Source: Styela clava (lineage: Eukaryota > Chordata > Ascidiacea > Stolidobranchia > Styelidae). Taken from it: 64,000 nucleotides of DNA. Both the position numbers and the translations under genes were made by a program. Each line of letters begins with the position of its first letter. Positions within the stretch are counted from its first letter, which is position 1. The notes below the pieces were generated by a model, which did no database searches, was not told where the DNA came from, and worked only from the letters and a program-made list of their open reading frames with translations. Positions 25,413-38,520 of this stretch are shown in pieces. The DNA lies in NCBI RefSeq assembly GCF_964204865.1, contig NC_135259.1:8504974-8568973 (forward strand), given 5' to 3'.

Positions 25413-26235
25413 CAGGGATGGCGAACCACTGACCCGCGGGTCACAAAGTGATCCACCGCGTTTTATTCGTGACCCGCCAAGGCACGAATAAATATAAAGA
25501 AATCTAACATATCAGTGATAAAAAAGCGTAAAACCGGCCTTAAGTTAATCAAACAATAACTAAACCATTATAATATAACATCAGTTGGGCAGTCAGGCCT
25601 GCGAACGCTCATATTTAAATTGTTAATTTCTGGCCGGTATGGTAATTTTCAAAACCAGGACGCATTTCTGCACCGCTGTGTATCGTTATTATTTAGCTAT
25701 CGGCTCTTACATCGTTTATAACAATGCAATTGATCAGTTCATTCCTCGCAACATCTTGTCTCCTTCTGAACCTGTTTTAGGGGTTATACGAGAACTAGAT
25801 GCTACTTTACATTTTATTAGATTGTCGTCCACAATGTCCTTGAGAAAACAAAATCCTTCAGACTTGGAATAAAAACTTAGAGATCTGAAATAACGGTGGA
25901 GCAGTGTAAACTTGCCTCAATGTCGTTGAAAGCCAATCAAAAAATATAACACTATCAGGGTGGAATTCCCTCCAAACCCTTTCGATCCGTAAAATAATTT
26001 GCCTCACTGCCTAAATGTTTTTGGTAATTCATACGCGTGTTTTCGTACTCTGACTTCAATGATAGAAGTTCTGCATACGTAAATCCCAAAACTATACCAA
26101 GTGAACCTTATGAGATTTCTTCCAGGAGTTTCTTATAGATACAAACATTATTCAAATATCTGTGACCCACTCCTTCTGTTCCGCGATAAAAATATAATTT
26201 TTGACCCATTCATCGAAAAAGGTTCGCCATCCCTG
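25413..26235. mobile_element. hAT MITE, 823 bp
   Basis: Ends are CAGGGATGGCGAACCACTGA (left) and the inverted GGTTCGCCATCCCTG (right). The target duplication is TTATAGGA (25405-25412) against TTATAGGG (26236-26243), a 7/8 match. No transposase motif was seen inside. Its terminal bases resemble, but are not the same family as, the element at 54514-57521. Confidence 0.88.
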
Positions 26236-26243
26236 TTATAGGG

Positions 26244-29200
26244 GAACTATCATCAAACAAATCCTAAAAAAGCGAACAGCAACTTCACTAATATTAAGTT
26301 TAATGATCTGCAAGTTGAAATGGGCGTTCCTTGTTTGTAGTTTATGTGTAAAATGCCTAGAAGGTACAAAATGTGTCGCCAGAATATAACGCAAGATTGA
26401 ACAAATAAATATAAGTAAATCTGCATATCATATTTGCAGTGCGGTAGGTCAAATGAGTTTACACTTTGACTTATTTTGCTTTCAATTTTATTCAATGCCG
26501 CGAGCGGCCAACGTGAAAATATTTCTTTGCGTGGCCGCTCGAAAAATGAACAACAGGCACGGGTACTGAAATTTGAAACGAATATTAGCGCACGGCGTTT
26601 AAAGATGCCTCTTTTGATAAATTCTGATAGTTTGTTTACGAATTTAGGGCAATAACGTGGATACATTTTTTGGACGAATGCCTATGCTATTTATCTTTTG
26701 AGCTCAGATATCAATTCTTCGACAAATCAGTTCTCACAACAAAATCTTCCAAAAACTAAAACGATAAGGTTTAAACGGTCGTGAAATTCATCCGTTGTTT
26801 CAAACTCACAATCTTTAGCTGGACCTGGAGGCTTCAAATTATAACACCATATTTCACTTTACTCTTTACTTTCTTTCTAAATAAAATACTATCCATAAAT
26901 ATCCACCGTTTTATTTAATTGAAACATATGATAGCTGTAGAATGTATATCATTAATGCTCGATGCGTGTATATATATTATTATTCAAAATGGACACATCG
27001 GGCACGAACGGATTGGATTAATCGTGGCATAATGGCTTTCTCCGACCAAAACCCACTGCTAACCAACAGTTTGCTTATTGATTGCATAAAAATCTAGTAG
27101 CTAACCTTTTAGTTTTGCATGACAACAATATATTTGTCATGATTTCAGCTTGAAAATATCCAAATGATTCATTTTGTGGTGATTTTATAATAATGCCCAT
27201 ACCGTTGTTTTTCTTTTTTAAACTACCAAATCGAGTGGTTTTACTGTCGAGATGAAAAGGTTACGGAGCAAGTATTTTTTCAATTAAGATGTTAATCATT
27301 TAAGTATGCATCAAATGTTTGTGTACACATGCCAATTCTCAATAATACACAATGGCATGAATAATGTCAGGCTTCAGTCCAGAATCCTCAGAACAGATAT
27401 TCAGTTACGAGGTGATCAAAACAGCGTATTGTTAGAGTATTTATAGATATTTGGTTCCATATGTTGTGAACTTCACTGCAGTCGAAGGTATGGATTGTGT
27501 GGTCTTGCCACATTAGAATAATAGTACCAAACCTGGATAAGCATATGTGGACATGATTCCGTTTTATGCTAACTTAAGTAGTAACATACATATCCTTGTT
27601 TCGAAATCGGGGGACCAAACGATTCCTGTGTGTTTTAACAAAATCAATCAATCATAATCATGTCGTGAAAACATGAAAGTATAAAAACATTTGTAAAGAA
27701 CTAAATTATAATGAAAATGAGTTTTTGAATTGATTGCGAATATATTCAATGTATTCAGTACTTTTGATTTAAACATGCAAAACATTTTAGTTACTATTGA
27801 GTCACTCAGATTCTATTGTAGTAAAAACTAGCAAGCAAAACGGGAAAAACTTTGGGGATTTTGATTATTTTTCGCGAAAAACTTCAGTAATTTGGTGATT
27901 TTGATTATCTTCGACTAATATCTGTACATTAATCTTTAATGATTTAGGTGATCGTTACTAAACGAGTCATTTTTAACAGTATTTTAGAATGTAGTATGGA
28001 GCTTCTGAACCATATTTCTATCTTACAATTCGGTCGCTGTCGAACCATATATGGTTTCGTTAAGTTACGGAGCTATAACTAATCGATATTGTCGTGGTAA
28101 ATTGAAAAGCTTGTATTTTTACCCTAAAAGAATTAGACATCAAAAGCATTAGCGTCATTTGGCAGAAACAGAAAAAAATATCGAATAAACTTCACCAAGA
28201 CGGGATGATCTTATTATCTTGTTCGCGATGGCGTCGATAAATTTTGTTGTGAAATATAAAAATATGCAGAAAATTTAATCGTATTGTGCAGTAAATGACT
28301 CCGGTAATAATCTTAATATTGAATATTTTAACGATAAAGTTGTTTGTACTTGCACAACGCGTAAGCAGTTTGTCAACGCGTTTGTGGGGAATGTTGGTTG
28401 GACTTCATTTAATTAAATGTAGAGACAATATTGCTCCGCATAACCATAAGTGAAAAAAACGATTGTATTTTCGTCGCCACATATATTGTCTCAATTTGCG
28501 CAAAGATGTTCGGTATTGTTCTGAAATTATTTCTTAGTTAAGTCAGCGACTCTTAAATGATACATTACTGGTGTCAGTAGAATTTAGGTCTGCTGCGAAA
28601 CAACAGTTCAAAAATAGTTAAGTACCTGCAAACGTATGCTTTCATAAATTGACACAAAATAAATTAATCAAGACAGAAGATGAAGAAATTATTGAAAATT
28701 ACCAGACCAGGTGGGAAATAAATAACAATTGCATTTTGTGTTAAAAAGGTATGTTGTTTCGAGTGTATGAATAAAGTCACTAATTATCAAACTACATGCA
28801 ATTACAATTTAAAAAATCAGGATATAATTTAATTCCCGTCGGTTGTTCCACCCTAATAGTATACATTTTTCACTCATTTTCAAAATTTAGTTTAGATCTC
28901 TGAACCTATTTCACTTCATTTGAGGTTTTAATATTTATTGGAAAAAACTAAATTATTAAGATAAATTGAGATCTAAAAAGGCTAACAGTTGTATCACATC
29001 AATTTTCAACTTTATCAATAACATAAATTGAAAGCTTATATTGCCTTGTGCCACATTTAAAAGGCGCTTGAGGCTATTCAATTGATTGGATACTATAGAA
29101 CTATTAGATGCTATTATATATGGCACAGAAGTTCAGATGAAAATTTTTCTACTGTAACAAAGCCGCGTCTATAAAATGATGTGGAAATGGCTTCGATCAA

Positions 29201-31229
29201 GATTTTAGGTAGAATATATTTAAAATTTGAGAATACTGCTAGTCATTTGTGACGTTAAAATAGCCGAATTACCGATTAATCCTAATTCCGTACCAGCATA
29301 CCCCATTGCTTTCATTGACACACCTGGTCTTCCTCTTGCCAACAAATGGATTATAGCCTGTGAAATAGTAAGCCGTTACTGTGGGAGATCCTGAAGAAAC
29401 GTTTTAGTCTATAACAATAGGGTAGGGTTGCTTTTTTTACTTTACTGATTGAAATTGTTGAAGTCGATAATGTCTAGGAGGTATAGTTACATAACCGACC
29501 TGAACGCTCGCCAATCGCCCAGAAATATTTAGGGAATTGCTAATAAAGCCGAGGGCTGAGGGTTGAAGTTCGCATGTTTGAATGGATTTTTTTACAAATC
29601 GTTAGCGAGAGTGGAGTCAAACAAACGAGGAATATGTTCCTGAGGCAAAATATAGCATTGATCTAAAGAGCTTATTTAGACATAATGGTAGGATTAATGT
29701 TTCTATTGTACAAGACATAGCGCGAACCTACATCGTTTTCTTACAAAATGGCACGGCTTAAAATATAGCATGAAATTTATCTAAACTGTATATGAAAGAG
29801 AACATTGCTCTTGCAACAATTAAACTTTACAAAAACTCTTTTCTCTGGGAGTATGGGAATGATCCAACAAGTATCGAAATGTAAATATTAATAGAAGCGT
29901 CAACAGATTGCAAATAATACCTATCGAATATTCGTTATCTCATATAGTCGGAGAAAAATAGTACAATTATCACAATATATATATATATATAAAATGGACA
30001 GTTGCAGGTAATAGCTAAAATCGTAAATATTCGTTTTCTTTTAATACTATTTGGTGTTCCTTTCATCCCATATTTTACGTTTCATGTTTACAAGCCATGG
30101 CAAAATTCATAGCAACCGTTGATTACACTCAAATTGTATATATTCTAGATTCGAATCGCTTCGGGGGTCGTGTAACAAGTTGTTTGTGGTCACTCCACCA
30201 GAATTTAATTGAAATTTTAAATTTGCAATATTCGTATAAAATTTTGTCAGCATTGGAAGCTACGAAGGCAATTGGCATCGTTTTGGGTTTAGAAGCAAAA
30301 ATTGAGAAAAATAAAATTATAAGAATTTTCGATGGTCTTTATCAAAATTGTCATTTTTACCAAGTTACTCGGGAAAGCGTTAGGAGCTCCAGTAGCCCTC
30401 GTTGTCGAGGGCGGTAACCAGAATCGCGATCAGCGCCACCGACCCGTGGCTCATAGCGCCTCACCCACAATTATGCTAACATTTCAGATCCGCTTATACT
30501 CTCTGGTAACATATGTCGAAATAGCCATTATTTTTAGATGAAAATCGCATGTTTTTTCAACAGACTTTGGTGATAAAAGGGTCAGATCGGTATTGTCGGA
30601 AAGCCCATATTCAGCAACAATAATTTAATTACTTTCATATGCCGTCATATGGGATATTGCCCTGCCACAATACCAGTTTGAATGCCAATTTTAACTTATG
30701 ATTGTATAAATTAAATCATAATAAGTTAAATCATCAAACTAATAAATGTAAGCAATCACTGAGGATTATTATTCTTCACTATGACGCCAACCATCACCCT
30801 ATCAATGTCGGAACGGGAATGATAGCTGCTAAAGCGATTCATAAAATATCCTAATTATACTCGTATAAAAATCTGCAGCTGCTGTCATGATCTTACTAAT
30901 ATGCGCCCGGTGCCCCGAACATAACTAAAAGTAAACAGTGGGGTGCAAATTTATTTATTTGCGGTACATATATGTTTAATGTACACAGATCGTGAAGATC
31001 AACTTTTCATGTTATGTATGACAATAGATCAAGAAAACGCTTATCTTGACCGCCAATCGTGTTTTGGCTCGCAACGAGACGGTAATGTCGCCTCCGAGAA
31101 TAATTTCATTTCCTTTAGAATAAATCAATTGTCAATTATTTATTTTATAGTTTCACTTTATTTATTACAACTTAGTCAATGTTAATTTATGTCGATAAAG
31201 AAGTATATTATAAATATTCTTTTGGAATA
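26244..31229. other. Intergenic, no gene seen
   Basis: AT-rich sequence. A TA microsatellite lies near 29976-29991. Open frames at 26253-26666 (minus), 30097-30417 and 30943-31185 (plus) show no recognisable domain, and I do not support them as genes. The last one lies just upstream of the secreted-protein gene and could at most be an untranslated leader. Confidence 0.45.
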
Positions 31230-34200
31230 ATGTGGAACTGTCGATTGAGTAGCCGTGGAATTGCTTCCATATTATTATTATTGTATTTTTTCACAATGGA
31301 TTATTGCGAATATATGAGAACTTGCAATTCTAAACTTCATCAGTTCAATAACACTTCAATAACACAGCGATGTTCACTCTTCTGCGATGGCGCTTCCGCG
31401 TCGAGAATCCCTCATAATGGAAAAATGAATACTTTGTACCAAAAAGCATTTCGGACTAATGGATTGATATACGCAGTAACAGACCACACCGGACGCCGAT
31501 CCGCTTATCTGGAATTAAAACTACCGGCACGACTTAGAAGACTTTCTCGCCGAAGCCACAGGAGTGAACGAAAGAGCCACAACAAAAATGTTGTCCCGAA
31601 ACAAGGACTAACTCAATTGTCGAAGTCCACTGTGATATTTATGAGTTCGCACGGAAGAGGACCAAGACTTCGAGTTCTGTATGTCATGGGAACCGTTATT
31701 GCAGGGAAATCATTCAAACTTGTTAATGAAGAACGATACCAAGCTCCAATAAGTAAGAATTCATTTAATAAAATGGTACTATATTTCAATGTTTTTTTCC
31801 GAAAAAATATTTGTTCCATATTTATTTGTTTGTCGCGTCGAAGCATTTAACACTTAGGATTGATCCTTAATTTATTTTCGAAGAAAACCTTTCTCATGTT
31901 TCTTCGCATATAGTTGGAATAAACATAAACAAGTATACTATAGGTTTCTAAACGTTTCTATTATATTGGGTAGAATGCCAAAGTTACCATTAAAATTGCA
32001 CATGATTTTATCATGTTGACCTTATTTTATTGTAGAGCAGGCCTGCACAACATACGGCCCGCGGGGCGCATGCGGCCCGCTAGATACTTCTTTGCGGCCC
32101 GCGGGTGATTCGGAAACACGCCACTTCTCGGGTCTAACAATCAAAGCCGGCATTGTTATGCAAGCGCGCCGCTACTCTGATCATATTCGAAATCGTGAGA
32201 TTTATGTTTTTCACTAGTTTCACTAAATATCTAACTTTGTGTGAAATTTGTGTGCCCTTCGCGACCCCCAAAATTCGTCGCTAGACCACTCGCCCTCCAG
32301 TTTGGGAAACCCTGATTTAGACATCTCAGTATTCAGACTGAATCACGCTTATCGGTATACAATCTCACACCCATTAGTTCATATTAGAAACCTCTTAATA
32401 ACCCCATTTTTTTACTAGCAATTTACGAAACTGAAGTTCCTTTTTTAATTCAAATTTAAAACTTAAAAAACAATTCCGTCATTTATGAATGGTGCAAAAA
32501 TTCTCGCACAAAAGATTTTGCTATTTACTGTAAAATTTCAAATAAATTAGGCAGATTTTGTAGAAAAATGTAATTTAATAGTCAAAAAAGTACAACAGAG
32601 GAAGATCTATTGCTACTAAACGGATTGTTCGTCTAGCCCAGTGGTTTCCAACCTTTCTACCCTGGCGGACCGGTAGAATAAAATTAAATGTACTCGCGGA
32701 CCGGCAAAAATTGAAATGACCGGAACAGAAAAGCATAACATATATTTGCGTAATATAATGGAGTGTCGGGCACTCAATATGCTTCTAGACAAAAAGGCAC
32801 ACTTAAAAACATATCACACGAAAAAAAACTATCAAATAATGTGGCCAAAAATTGAAATGGGTGAAACAGAAAACAACCCCATAAATTTGCGTAAAGAAAT
32901 GCAGTGTTGGGCACCCATTATGCGTAAGAAAGACACACATAAAACATCTGAAATAAACAACATGTACAAGCGAAATCATGTACAAACATTATTAACTATA
33001 GTGATGATTTTGCCGCTGTTTCGTTTCCAGTATAGGATTGCAAACGAGGCCTCAAAGAAGTTTCTGCAACACGTAGCTCTTCACCGGCGTGCGGCCGATT
33101 TCTTTGCTGTGTTTTAATTAAAGCTAGTGATGAAAATGCTTTTTTGATTGCTCGATTACTTAGCGATGGGTATTCGTTATCAAAAGATATCCTAAATTGT
33201 GACAGTGAACCTTTTTTTTAAATCTAGACTGTAAAGTAGAATCACAAATATTAATCAAGCTTTTTCTTTTTTATCGGGTTTATCATATATATCCTTCTGT
33301 AGTTGATCGACGTCTCAAACGAAATGAAATTACAATGATAAGTCGTCGGTAACTTGGCACCAGGATCAAAATTCTACTGTGCCAGCTCAAAAAACTGGGA
33401 AAAATCTCTGTGGTCCATGATTTTTGCGCGTCTCGTGACCACCTGCAGGGCTACAACAAGTTCATGTCTTACTGGGATATTATACTGTTCTTGACAGTTT
33501 TCTGGTTCAAACAAAGATATATGCATAAAGTTTTATGTGGATGGTTATATTAATCAGGAAAAGCACGCAGAACAGAAAAAGCATGCGTGCCGATTTTTAG
33601 TTTTCTGAATCTTGCGAGATTCGATTGAGCGCATTCGCAATGAATTGGAGCCGAAAAAGCGAAAAGTGTGGTTACTCGGCGCCAAGATGTCGCGGAAGAC
33701 GTCGCCACAATGTCGCGGAAGACGTCGCCACAATGTCTCAATATGACGGCGGAAGAGAACTTGCGTAATAAACCAACGCAACCTCGTATCGGGTAAAGCG
33801 ATTGAGACGACATGAAAACAACGAAACAACTAAATTTTCTCGCGGACCGGCAAAAAAGCTTCGCGGACCGGCACCGGTGCGGTTGGGAACCACTGGTCTA
33901 GCCTACAATGGAAATATCCAATAACGGTAGATATGACTAAATAAATTGTCATTCATATATTTGGGACGATTTTACAAAACTGAAACTGAGTAAAATATTT
34001 TCCTGCACTCAGTTTATACTGCAACACGCAATACCTAATTCTAATAAAAAAGAAATATTGGAAATGAAGGGTGCGTTTTCAAGGTAGATGAACCACTAAA
34101 TACATATTTTACATCTCATATGCAAAAATACTGTACCTTGTTTTTACTCAAGAAAATAAGAGTATTCATATTTTTAAGCTCCCCAGTAATGAAAGTGTTT

Positions 34201-35364
34201 CATTAAATTTAATTGTTTTCCAATATTATTTTGATTTGTAGTACATCTTGAGAAATATGTATGTGGCAAAGTTTGCGGCCCGCCGGGACTTCAGATTTAT
34301 GCTTGCGGCCCTCGTGGTAATTTGAGTTGTGCAGGCCTGTTGTAGAGTATCTGGGGTAAGATCGCAGCCATGTCGTCCAAATGCGGAATGGACGAAAATT
34401 TCCTTTTTCGCTGGAATTGTTATTTTTATTGCATAAAATTCACATTTCACGGTTGGTAATCCAATCTCGTGCGAACAATGTTTTCTCACATTGATTCTTC
34501 CATCTTTATCAAATCTAACGACTTGTTGTGCAATAATGATTGAATGATATAGCAAATATTGTTTCAAGATTATGGATCCTTGTCTGCTTCCCACACAAAC
34601 CGCCGACAAAACCATGTTTATGTACACGACGGTATTTATTGAATTCAGGTGCTTTCATTTCTTTAGTCGTGAAGTATTCGTGCGTTTTTCTTAGATAAAG
34701 GAGATGTTCAATAAAATTAAAATATGCAGGATTTATTATTGTTTTTGCCAATTTGCTGCTTGAAACAGCAGCGAACCATTTCCAAACAATGCCACTGAAA
34801 AGATTGTTTCGGTCTGGTGCCAATATTACCGTACAATTTTGACATCGATTAGTCATAAAAACATTGAGATATATAATAACATATCGGCCAGGTATTGCAA
34901 ATGGGAGTTTGCAAAAACAATGTTTAACTAAATTCGATAGCAGAATATTAAACACAGGCGCCTAAACCTTGTCTCTTGTTTATATTTTCTCAGAGTTTGA
35001 CCTCGTTCGGTGGAACCACGAACTGTACTCAATTCAAATCAAGAAAGGAAAAAATGATGGTACGCATTGGGTCATTGGCGACGATCGTCATGGTGGATTG
35101 CGAGTTTGTCGTTCTTCAGTGTTACACGACTGCTTTGAGATTGATTCGGTGACCAATTCAACAATGGTATCGCCGGTATTTAAATTTAGACACTTGCCAT
35201 GTTCAAGAGAACCAGTTTTTACTTATCATCTCGGTATCGAATTTCAATTCGGAGACCGCGTAAAGTATTTGCAAATTGCTGACGATACAGGAGAATCTAT
35301 TCTAACCGACGATATCAATTCTATAACAAGATTTATGTTAATATTGGGAACAAAAATTCCTTGA
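31230..35364 (+). CDS. Unrecognised secreted protein, two exons
   Basis: Exon 1 31230-31752 ends at a strong donor (GTAAGAAT). Exon 2 34994-35364 follows TTTTCTCAG. The phase-1 junction keeps frame and yields 297 residues. A hydrophobic N-terminus (about residues 11-24, SILLLLYFF) suggests a signal peptide; an upstream in-frame ATG at 31179 would bury it. After it come a Cys-containing region with an NNTS glycosylation site (40-43) and a very basic stretch at about 101-116 (RLRRLSRRSHRSERKS), which could bind heparin or be cleaved by furin. The C-terminal 150 residues show alternating hydrophobic strands (ELYSIQIKKG, THWVIGD, VFKFRHL, YHLGIEFQF). An all-beta cytokine or growth-factor fold is conceivable, but no FGF or IL-1 signature is clear. 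An AATAAA-like signal lies near 35437. The intron holds two nested hAT elements. Confidence 0.6.
32038..34339. mobile_element. hAT element in intron, outer layer
   Basis: Ends are CAGGCCTGCACAACATACGG and its inverted partner GAGTTGTGCAGGCCTG. It is flanked by a perfect 8-bp duplication TTGTAGAG (32030-32037 and 34340-34347). It lies wholly within the intron of the secreted-protein gene and is interrupted by a second hAT element at 32639-33895; without it the element would be about 1.05 kb. No transposase recognised. Confidence 0.92.
32639..33895. mobile_element. hAT element nested in the intronic hAT
   Basis: Ends are CAGTGGTTTCCAACCTTTCT and the inverted GGTTGGGAACCACTG, with repeated GCGGACCGGCA motifs near both ends. 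It is flanked by a perfect 8-bp duplication GTCTAGCC (32631-32638 and 33896-33903). An open frame at 32716-33117 carries an imperfect internal duplication (segments with LRNIMECRALNM and LRKEMQCWAPIM) but no recognisable transposase motif. A short tandem repeat containing GTCGCGGAAGACGTCGCCAC occurs twice at about 33688-33732. Confidence 0.92.
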
Positions 35365-36339
35365 AGTTCTCGACATTTTCTTCAAAAACAACAAACCGGA
35401 AAGTTCTCATAATAGATGTCAACTAAGTCCTAGTTAAATAAAATCCCACTTCAGTGTTAACGACCGAGACAAAATTACACAAACACATGATAACTGTAAA
35501 TTATTCAAAGCGGTTTCCTTTTTTTCCCGTAAGTGCAATCTATAGCTACATTGAACGCAAAAGCTTAAGAAACTTATTGCAAGTCTTGGTGGTGATGACA
35601 AAAAATGCTTTGCTTTGGTGCATAAAAGCTGGTTTCACTTATTTATAACTAATATGAAATAAAATATTAAATAAAGCTAAGTATGATAAAAAAAAGACTT
35701 TTTCCGGGAGATATGGAAGAGGTTGCTGTTGTTGTAAACCGACAAGAGAAGGGTTTCTCTTATAACTTAAAAATTGTCTCCATATTTAAATTCTGTTTCA
35801 AAACAATCTTTTTGGTTTCAAAACAGTTGGTTTGTTTGAGTCAAAAATCGAAACAAGGAGTGGCCTCTTCACGAGACAACTTTCACTTTATTCCGTCAGG
35901 CCCTTAGAATTGCTACAACAAACATTGAAGTAGGGCAATATATTCTACAAATCATACAATGTCACGCTCCATATCATTTGCAGCATATTCAGCTTACCAG
36001 TATATTGATACAATTTATGTAGCAGAAGTAAAAAAACAGTTGGTTACCATGAGGTTATTCTGCTAATTTGCTTTTAAAGCGTGCAAATCAGCGACGTCTT
36101 CATTTAGCGCAGAAATAATATATATAAGTGGTCCTTGCCCATTGTCGATCGTGGATTTTTATAGGCAAGTGATGGGGAGGGGAATAAAATACAACCAAAC
36201 AAATTTATGACCACCGGATCAGTGGACTTATTTCAGTGAACAAAGGGCTCAAACGACCTCGGGAAACCAGTAGTGGGAATCAACCGGGACCAGTTAGATT
36301 ATAAAACATTCGAATTTTAAATTATAAAACAAGCTCCCC
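35365..36339. other. 3' flank, no gene seen
   Basis: Probably includes the 3' untranslated region of the gene ending at 35364. No further gene or bounded element recognised. Confidence 0.4.
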
Positions 36340-36621
36340 ATCCCGGGTGATGTTAAATTATCCGACACTTTCAGGAAGTCCGCACCAGGCTCTCCAAACG
36401 CGATGGGAAACTGGATCTCCTGACGCAGTTGCGGGAGACCGCCATAGTGACCCCTCCGGCCACACCTAAAGCATGAAGAGCAGTCTGGTTTCCAGCGACA
36501 TAACTGCCGAGAGAACCAACCCCAAATAAGTGCAACTCCATCACCGTGCCAGAGGCGAGGGCAACGGACCGACGTAACTCTTCATACTTTGAGTGCTTCC
36601 GACTGACCGCGTCATTTATGG

Positions 36622-37384
36622 TAGGGGTGTCAAACTCGTGGGTTTTCGAGGGCTAGATTGCATTTTGGGAATTGTGCAAAGGGCCGCAAACAGTTTTTAC
36701 ATATTTTATTAATGTTTACTTGAAGCGTATTTTTAGATAGGTGTAGTATGTGACATATATTGTGATGCAATTAAACAGCGGAATAAAGTTTTGTTTTTTT
36801 CTTAAATTTCAAATGCCATTTACATATTAATTTTTACATTTCACTATTATTGCATTTGCATACATTTCACAATAATTTACTGTATTTATTACAAAAAATC
36901 ATACATTTTTATGTCAAAACATTTTTGAACAAAGTTTTATAATGAAACATACACTAAAAATGAAATAAACTAGAATATAGCCCTGAAAATTCACAAAAAT
37001 ACTACAGGATAAACTCAATGTTTTTTGTATTCCATATGCTCTGACGTTCGGCATCTCTTTGGTGCCACCAGCTTACTAATATCAGGCTGTACATTCTTCG
37101 TATACGTTGCGTTTCATTTAATCCCTGAAGTTTTTTTTTTCAAATATTTTTGTGAACTTGAGGTGTATCCATCCATAATTGGGTCAAATTAAAAACAAAC
37201 AAAAAAAAATTTATTTTCAGTAAATTGTCTTTTTCTGTGTGAATAATCAATTTCACTTTAAGAGGTTTGAAAAATGTATTTAAACATTTAAATTTAAAAA
37301 AAACTTACAAAATATTACAATTATTGTTAAGCGTTCGAGGGCCGCATTGGAAATTCTCTGGGGCCTCGAGTTTGACACCCCTGA
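36622..37384. mobile_element. hAT MITE inside the LINE remnant
   Basis: The left end is TAGGGGTGTCAAACTCGTGG (first base probably C originally) and the right end is the inverted CGAGTTTGACACCCCTG. The target duplication is ATTTATGG (36614-36621) against ATCTATGG (37385-37392), 7/8. Taking out the element plus one duplication rejoins the LINE frame on the minus strand as GEDAINDAVSRKH, independent evidence for the exact insertion point. 763 bp, very AT-rich inside, no coding capacity. Confidence 0.88.
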
Positions 37385-37841
37385 TCTATGGCATCCTCCC
37401 CATTGTCAAATGGGCACACCACATCGAGTACTACAACCCGATTTGCTCGAGAATCAAATCATATAAGGATACATTCTTGACGGACTCCTCTACCAGCGGA
37501 CGTGTCGTCATCGATAGTTCGAATGGTGAACACGTTATTTCTGTAAACGTCAGCAATCACTTTCCACATACCAGGTACCACCACGCGGTACCCGGTGCAC
37601 CAAAACGTCGCAGAACTTCGAAGATGGCACCATACCTAACCGACCCGGAAGCAATGCGGATGTCAAGTCACCAGATTACAGTTAGGTGTCACCTGCATGA
37701 AAACATGCTCGAAGACGCCTTCGGAAGGAACGAAGCCCTTCTGTTCTGGGAAAATCGCTATCAACCTGAATTCCCAAGACTTGGAACGATGTGCAATGAC
37801 GATTGTATATATCTCATACAGCGTCAGGCAGATTGCTACGA

Positions 37842-38520
37842 GTCTCAGGTTCCCGACGTCATCCATGTCGCCTTCCAGGTCCTACGCCGAAAACTCCTAC
37901 AGATTTCAAAACGCTTGGAGAGAATTTTACCCCGTTGTTCAGTGCTTTTCGAAAAACCATATGTGAGGCTATCAGGTTCTAGGCCTAGGGGATTGCAGTT
38001 TTTAAAACCAGCAATACCGAAAAAACTTCTGCCGCACTGATAGCCACGTCCTCATCTACCACCAAGTTACCGTGATAGTAAGCGCTTCGAGTCATCCACA
38101 AAGGCATCGCCCAACTCCTTCGATTGGTTTGATTTGGGACTTTTCTGGGGTGAACGCAAATAACAGTTTGGGGGCCAGCGTCCGGTACTCTGGGAAATAG
38201 AGGCAAAGATAGACTAGAGTTCGAACTGTCCCTCAAGGTATACATAGTCCGAAACGGACATTGTAACCACTCAGGTTCCCGACGTCATCCATGTCGCCCT
38301 CCAGGTCCTACGCCGAAAACTCCTACAGATTTCAAAACGCTTGGAGAGAATTTTACCCAGTTGGTCAGTGCTTTTCGAAAAACCATATGTGAGGCCATCA
38401 GGTTCTAGGGGATGGCAGTTTTTAAAACCAGCAAGACCGAAAAAACTTCCGCCGCACTGATAGCCACGTCCTCATCTACCACCAAGTTACCGTGATAGCA
38501 AGCGCTTCGAGTCATCCACG
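37842..38520. repeat. Tandem duplication within the LINE remnant
   Basis: A block of about 255 bp beginning CTCAGGTTCCCGACGTCATC recurs with an offset of about 420-426 bp (37842-38100 and 38266-38520). A few substitutions and a short indel separate the copies. The two copies flank a unique ~165 bp spacer. Confidence 0.9.
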
